A stretch of 64,000 bases of DNA from Flabesymbios commensalis (lineage: Eukaryota; Annelida; Polychaeta; Terebellida; Flabelligeridae). Below the pieces are notes generated by a model, which made no database searches, was not told the origin of the DNA, and saw nothing but the letters and a program-made list of their open reading frames with translations. A program made the position numbers and the translations under genes. This document shows positions 58,948 through 64,000 of the stretch, one piece after another (position 1 is the first letter of the stretch; each line of letters starts with the position of its first letter). The stretch lies in the NCBI GenBank assembly GCA_964017125.1, contig CAXHKU010000977.1:1-64000 (forward strand). Direction: 5' to 3'.

Positions 58948-60935
58948 CTTTTTCTTTGAAATGCTATTATTGGGAGTCACAGTGACAGCTTTAACATTGC
59001 AGGATGTGTCTGAATTGGCAGAATTTTTCTTCTCATGACTTATCTTGCTGGTGGAATCATTTGGATCCTTTCCCTTTTCAACATCATTTTCGAAATCTGA
59101 ACTAGAATCGCTGCTTGAAGCACTTGATTTTTTTTGTCTACAGTCATTGTCTGAACTACTATCACTACTGGAATCACTAGAAGCCTTTTTTTGCTTCCCT
59201 GTGACTTTTCTCAGTGGTGTTCCTTTTGATAATGTTTCTTTATCTTCGTTGTTCGAGTCTGAACTGCTATCATCACTGGATGTACTTGAATCCTTTCTCT
59301 GTTTACCTGTAGTTTTTCCCTTCAGTGTATTTTTTACCAATGTTTTTTTTTTGTTGTCATCTGAGTCTGAACTACTTTCACTGCTGGAATCACTAGAATC
59401 CTTTTTTTGCTTCCCTGTGACTTTTCTTAGTGGTGTCACTTTTGCTGATGTCTTCTTACTGTCATTGTCCGAGTCTGAACTACTTTCACTGCTGGAATCA
59501 CTAGAATCCTTTTTTTGCTTCCCTGTGACTTTTCTTAGTGGTGTCGCTTTTGCTGATGTCTTTTTAGTGTCATTGTCCGAGTCTGAACTACTTTCACTGC
59601 TGGAATCACTAGAATCCTTTTTTTGCTTCCCTGTGACTTTTCTTAGTGGTGTTACTTTTGCTGATGTCTTTTTAGTGTCATTGTCCGAGTCTGAACTACT
59701 TTCACTGCTGGAATCACTAGAATCATTTTTTTGCTTCCCTGTGACTTTTCTTAGTGGTGTCACTTTTGCTGATGTCTTTTTACTGTCATTGTCCGAGTCT
59801 GAACTACTCCCACTGCTGGAATCACTAGAATCCTTTTTTTGCTTCCCTTTGACTTCTCTTAGTGGTGTCGCTTTTGATGATGTTTTTTTACTGTCATTGT
59901 CTGAGTCTGAACTACTTTCACTGCTGGAATCAGTAGAATCCCTTTTTTGCTTCACTGTGACTTTTCGTTTTGGTGTCATTTTTGCTGATGTCTTTTTATC
60001 ATTGTCTGAATCTGAACTACTATCACTGCTGGAATCCCTAGAAGACTTTTTTTGCCTGCCTGTAAATTTTTCCTTTGTTGTCAATTTCCCCTTTGCCAAT
60101 GTCTTTTTTGGTTCTCCTGCAACTTTTTGTGGTGGTGTTCCTTTAGCCAACGTATTTTTAACAACATTGTCCGAGTCGGAACTACTTTCACTGCTAGAAT
60201 CACTTGATGCCTTTTTATTTGTTACAGTACTTTTTTGCATAGGTGTAATTTTTTGCTTTTTATTGTCATTTTCTGAATCTGAACTACTATCACTACTGGA
60301 ATCATTTGATGCATCGTTTTGCTTGTTAGTTATTTTATTTAATCTTTTTTTTTTTGCTATTAATTTCTTTTTATTATCATTACTCGTATCAGAAGTACTG
60401 TCACTGCTGGACTGCCTGGATGCCTTATTTTGCTTATCAGAATTTTTTCCTTTTGGTGTCTTTCTTGGTAATGCGATTGTTCTTACTCGTGAAATGCCAT
60501 TCGGCTTGGCACATAAACTAACATTTTCATCAGAGCTATCAGAAGACGATGAAGAGTTCTGGTTTTGTTTTGTTGGTGCCTTCATAGATTTCTTTCCATT
60601 AGCATTAATTTTGTCTTTATTGTTTAGAACTTTTTTGTTTAATAGAGGTTTTTTTGTTTTTTCATCATCTGAGGAGTCCACAGAATCATCTGAAGAATCT
60701 TCAGATTCACTACTAGAAGAGTTTTTCCTAGCAGAATTGACTGTTGTCCTTTTCAAATTTTTTTTCAAAGGAGCTTGTGATTTTTTCAATGATGATACCT
60801 TGGTATCTTCCTCTGTTTCTGATGATTCAGAATCAGAATCGGATCCTGTTTTTCCACGAAGCATTGAAACATCGTTAGTCTTGGTGCTTGCTGTTCTCTT
60901 CATGGAAGATTTGCATTGGGGCACTTTTGTTCCTT
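58948..60935 (-). CDS. NOLC1: NOLC1/Nopp140 central acidic/basic repeat exon
   Basis: A single 1,988-base exon. It enters after a TTTATTTAG acceptor with two bases of a split codon, then 662 codons, and leaves at AAG/GTTAGT. The protein alternates Ser/Asp/Glu runs (DSSSESSSDSDND type, dense casein kinase 2 sites) with Lys/Thr/Pro/Val linkers (KKTSAKVTPLRKVTGKQKK), the hallmark of Nopp140's central domain, which when phosphorylated binds snoRNPs and RNA polymerase I factors. Ten or more blocks are present. The middle ones are near-identical 36-residue units, that is, 108-bp DNA tandem repeats from about 59370 to 59940. In vertebrates this region is split over several exons; here it is one. The reading frame continues from the acceptor, so the first methionine-like GTG is not the start. 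The LisH N-terminus must come from an exon further upstream on this strand, not found before 64000. Confidence 0.88.
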
Positions 60936-62397
60936 CTAAATAAAATAAAAAATATAAAAAGTGGGATTAGCAGTGCTACAGATAAGCTGTTGATATCAAT
61001 TGAGTATTACCCCACATTTTAAAATCAAATTGGGTAAACCTATGGGGGGAGTCGTGCCCATGGATGTTTTTTTAGAAAAATCGATTTAATATTGAAGAGT
61101 GTATATGTTTTATTAAAATCGATTTAATATTGAAGAGTGTCTATGTTTTTTTTAAGATGCTATGGTGAGTGACCTTAATTATTATAGAATCCTCACCTTC
61201 AAAATTTTGTTAGAGCAATCAAAATATTAAGCAGTGAATCATGCTTACAAGAAATTCTGATGTTTATTTTGAACAGCTGTGGTGACCCCAATTATTATGA
61301 ACAGCCCAAATCTTAGAATTTGACAGGAGTTATGAGTCATGTATAATTTTTTTCAAATCAGGAAAATATTGGAAAGCGTATCAAGCTTACATCTTGACAG
61401 CAAAGGGTAATTTAACTATGTGTATGCTTGCACTGTACAAGCACACAAGTACACTGAATAGTGGTGATGGATACTAGGAATTATAAAGCATGGGAGGAAA
61501 ACTGAGAAATTCTGCAGCACTTTTCAGGGGGTCCCACACAAATCACCTCATTATAAGTATTTAAACCACTCCAGGGATGCAAATTTGCACTAGCACGGTA
61601 GCTTGAGGCTAGAGGAATATTGTAAGGGCTAGAGGATTTTCCTTAGAAATGTATGGTAAATGATGGTAAGGGCTGGTTGAATTTCACTCTGGGCTAGTGA
61701 AATTTATAGCTGAATATAGCACTCCCAATCCAGTAGAGCCTAGTAAACACCATACATTAACCCAATTATGGGTCAGCGTTGTAGACGGTGGTCCTACATT
61801 GACCATTATTGGGTTAATGTATCTTGTTTGATGGGAAACCCACTTGTTATGTTGAGTAATAATCATTTGTGTATACCAGTGACCATATTAATTACGGTAT
61901 GTTTTTGCATTGGCATAAACAGTGCAGAAGACCGAAATAGTGCTTTCTTGATGTTTGAGACATATATTACTCACACCCTTTAAATACCACCTTTATCAAT
62001 ATCACCAATACCCTCCATGATACTGCAGTAGTTAGTTATAAAGTTGTGTTAGATTTGTGATACATTTATCACTGTTCGGGTCTGTGGCAACAGAGTCATT
62101 AACCCTTAAAATGCTGGAATATTTTTGTATAAACCATGGTCTTTTTCAAATTTACTTTACTGCCATCATAAATACTTGACACTTCCACTGCGGGGATCGA
62201 CTTAGCAGTGCGATGAAAGGATTAAGGAAGCATTGTAATGACATTTCTTGATACAATAAGACGTGTTGGGCTAAGAACACATAGTAATTCACGGGAAAGT
62301 CAATAGGGTGACATAGTTAACAGAGACTATACATATGTCTGACCTAACAGTAAAACCTTGTGACCCCGTGAACATGTGATATTGCAATTACAATAAA
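60936..62397. other. Upstream NOLC1 intron, no exon found
   Basis: No LisH-like coding exon was recognised on the minus strand. There are two tandem copies of a roughly 40-base unit (AAATCGATTTAATATTGAAG..) at 61078-61155. 61580-61700 repeats GGGCTAG(A/T)G words. A PAL hairpin lies at 61741-61834. Confidence 0.45.
61741..61834. repeat. PAL hairpin repeat
   Basis: Outer arms TACATTAACCCAAT and ATTGGGTTAATGTA are perfect complements. The inner arms are degenerate around GTAGAC. The ends AGTAAACACC and CTTGTTTGATGGG match the family termini. Confidence 0.8.
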
Positions 62398-63345
62398 CAA
62401 GACTACATAAGTCCAGGAGCTCCCGCTCAAAATTAGAATTGGATTTAAGCAATTTTGTGTAGGGCTATTAATGTAGTCCTAGGCTAGGTCAAAAATCCAG
62501 ACGCAAGACAACTAGGTCTAAGAGACTCAGTCTAAGAGGAAGATAAGAACCAGACAGTCTGTCAGAGATTGCAAACCTCCATTGAAATTAATGATCCTAA
62601 TCAGTATCCCAGTAATGGTCTACCTATCTGGCAGGGTTTACCCGATATCAGGCCAATCGAGGTAAATAATGGCTGATTTACGGTCAATTTGAATTCGATA
62701 GAGACTAGTTAAAAAAATTCAGAGTGTATCGTCCCCCGAAACCTCACATTTTGCTTCATAGTAATGGACTAGCATCTAACACAGTTTGCAAAATATTGGG
62801 CATGTGAAAGTAAATAATGGCCGATAGGCAGCCATTTTGAGTTTGATAGAGTCTAAATTTTTCAAGATGCATCCTCTCTTGAAATCTCACATTTTGTTTT
62901 ATAGTAATGGTCTAGCAATCTAACACGGTTTACCAAATATCAGCAATGTGAAAGTAAATAGTGGCCGATAGGCGGCCATTTTGAATTTGATTGAGTCGAA
63001 AGTTTTTAAAAAGCATCCTCTCCGAAAACGTCACATTTTGGTCTAGCTATCTAGCACGGTTTACCTGATATCAGGCCTATCGAGGTAAATAATGCTGATT
63101 GTCGGCCATTTTGAATTCGTAAGTTAAAAAATTTCATGGTGCATCCTCCCCTGGGAAACCTCGCATTTTGCGTTATAGTAATGGTCTAGCCATCTAGCAC
63201 GGTTTACCAAATATCGGCCATGTGAAAATGAATAATGGCTGAAAAGGCGGCCATTTTGAATTTGATCAAGGCGAAATTTTTCAAGATGCATCCTCTCCTG
63301 AAATGTCACATTTTGTTTTATAGTAATGGTCTAGCGATCTAGCAC
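62398..63345 (+). mobile_element. Helitron-like element H1, copy E (cut by BEL LTR)
   Basis: 5' CAAGACTACATAAGTCCAGG, leader and about six array units. It stops in the middle of a unit (CTAGCGATCTAGCAC) where the LTR begins. Its right part, if present, lies beyond the BEL element. Confidence 0.8.
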
Positions 63346-64000
63346 TGTTCATAATTTGCTTGCTGGGCCCATTTTCAAACAAAAACTTCTGACGAACACA
63401 TTGTTGACATTTTGTATTTTTATTAACCTCTTGCTATGTTTTACCAAACATCCCGCTAGGTGGCGAGAGATACAAAACCCCCAGCCAGGGGCGAGTAATT
63501 CCAGTTTAATCACCAGGTGGCGCATAATTCTGCACATTGCACCCGCCTAATTGCTTAACAAACAATTACATCACTAACAATGAAACAAAAAATAACTTCT
63601 TCAAGTATATATCAAAATTATCCTCATACAAAACTGTCCATCATGATAATAAAATTATCATCATATAAAACTTAGCTTTAAAATCTAAATTAAATCAAAA
63701 TCTTAGTCTCATGGTAAAATGGATACTGTCAGATACTTTATGATAATTGTAACCATTGTTTAATACTTAACAATATGTTTAAAAATTGATTTAAAAAACT
63801 CGACCTCTCAGATCATGCCATCATTGGCAGATTCAATTTTTACAAGTTTCTGAATGATTTTGGTGGAGAAACGGCCATCGGCGTTATTTACTTCACATGA
63901 TCTCACTAATCCATCTGGTCCTGTGTGTACCTATGTGACTCGTGCCAATGGAAAATCACCTCGTAATTTAGAAATGTTGTCTTCAATGATCATTACTATG
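63346..64000 (-). mobile_element. BEL/Pao LTR retrotransposon fossil, 3' end only
   Basis: A retroelement fossil running off the window, oriented on the minus strand. Parts seen: a short LTR at 63346-63536 (TGTTCATAAT to ATTCTGCACA in plus orientation, TG..CA ends), preceded on the element's strand by GGCGGGTGCAA, and at about 63.8-64.0 kb the C-terminal tail of the BEL/Pao polyprotein (DUF5641-like; EDNISKLRGDFPLARVT, then GPDGLVRSCEV). The visible part looks broken (about one or two breaks). It was inserted into Helitron-like copy E, so it is younger than that copy. Confidence 0.65.

Noticed and set aside
59045-60943. 632-residue open frame on the plus strand, Leu/Ser/Phe rich
   Set aside because: It is the antisense of the NOLC1 repeat exon. 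Its regularity comes from the 108-bp repeats, and the minus strand has matching protein motifs and splice sites.
60936-64000. LisH exon of NOLC1
   Set aside because: I looked on the minus strand for the conserved N-terminal LisH pattern and found none. The region is intron, Helitron-like copy E and a BEL/Pao fossil.

Overview
The window looks like nuclear DNA of a marine invertebrate animal. Support comes from one spliced animal gene (Nopp140/NOLC1) with long introns, AT-rich intergenic DNA, and a very high load of DNA transposons, Helitron-like elements, a tRNA-derived SINE, a LINE, and Ty3/gypsy and BEL/Pao LTR fossils. The mixture, including a CsRn1-like gypsy and a possible Transib/RAG-like element, would suit a deuterostome (echinoderm, hemichordate, lancelet) or a lophotrochozoan. 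I cannot fix the phylum from the sequence alone.

The only host gene I can support is on the minus strand: the 3' part of NOLC1. A 1,988-base exon (60935 to 58948) encodes alternating acidic-serine and lysine-rich blocks. A 93-base exon (51844 to 51752) and the last exon (31311 to 31153) together encode the conserved SRP40 C-terminal domain. All observed junctions are GT/AG and in phase. The introns are about 7.1 and 20.4 kb, and the larger is almost wholly nested mobile elements. The N-terminal LisH exons were not found and probably lie beyond 64000.

Layout: 1-6500 is non-coding DNA with an old SINE, a minisatellite and a cluster of palindromic repeats. About 7.2-12.7 kb is a broken Ty3/gypsy (CsRn1-like) fossil with an LTR at its right end. 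12.8-23.1 kb is a mosaic of a dispersed repeat here called R1, two copies of a pogo/Tigger-like element and Helitron-like pieces. 23149-30961 is a 7.8-kb element with 235-bp inverted repeats starting CACTGTG and a 5-bp target duplication, which are Transib/RAG-transposon traits; a hAT element sits inside it, and a TTAA foldback element sits inside the hAT. 31-36.5 kb holds the last NOLC1 exon, hAT-like remnants and a LINE 3' end. 36.9-50 kb is dominated by Helitron-like elements carrying about 145-bp and 160-bp tandem arrays, nested in a TA-flanked element that itself sits in R1. 50-51.2 kb is a dead hAT transposase. 52.2-57 kb holds more arrays and a decayed unknown gene. 57.8-58.1 kb is a dimeric tRNA SINE. 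58.9-60.9 kb is the NOLC1 central exon. 62.4-64 kb is another Helitron-like copy cut by a BEL/Pao LTR element that runs off the end.

Themes: insertions within insertions let ends and target sites be read directly. Several otherwise different tandem families share a unit near 150 bp and a GGCGGCCAT(C/T)TTG-like core resembling a YY1 site. A short palindromic repeat built on CCAATGTTGGCCCA recurs about 18 times.
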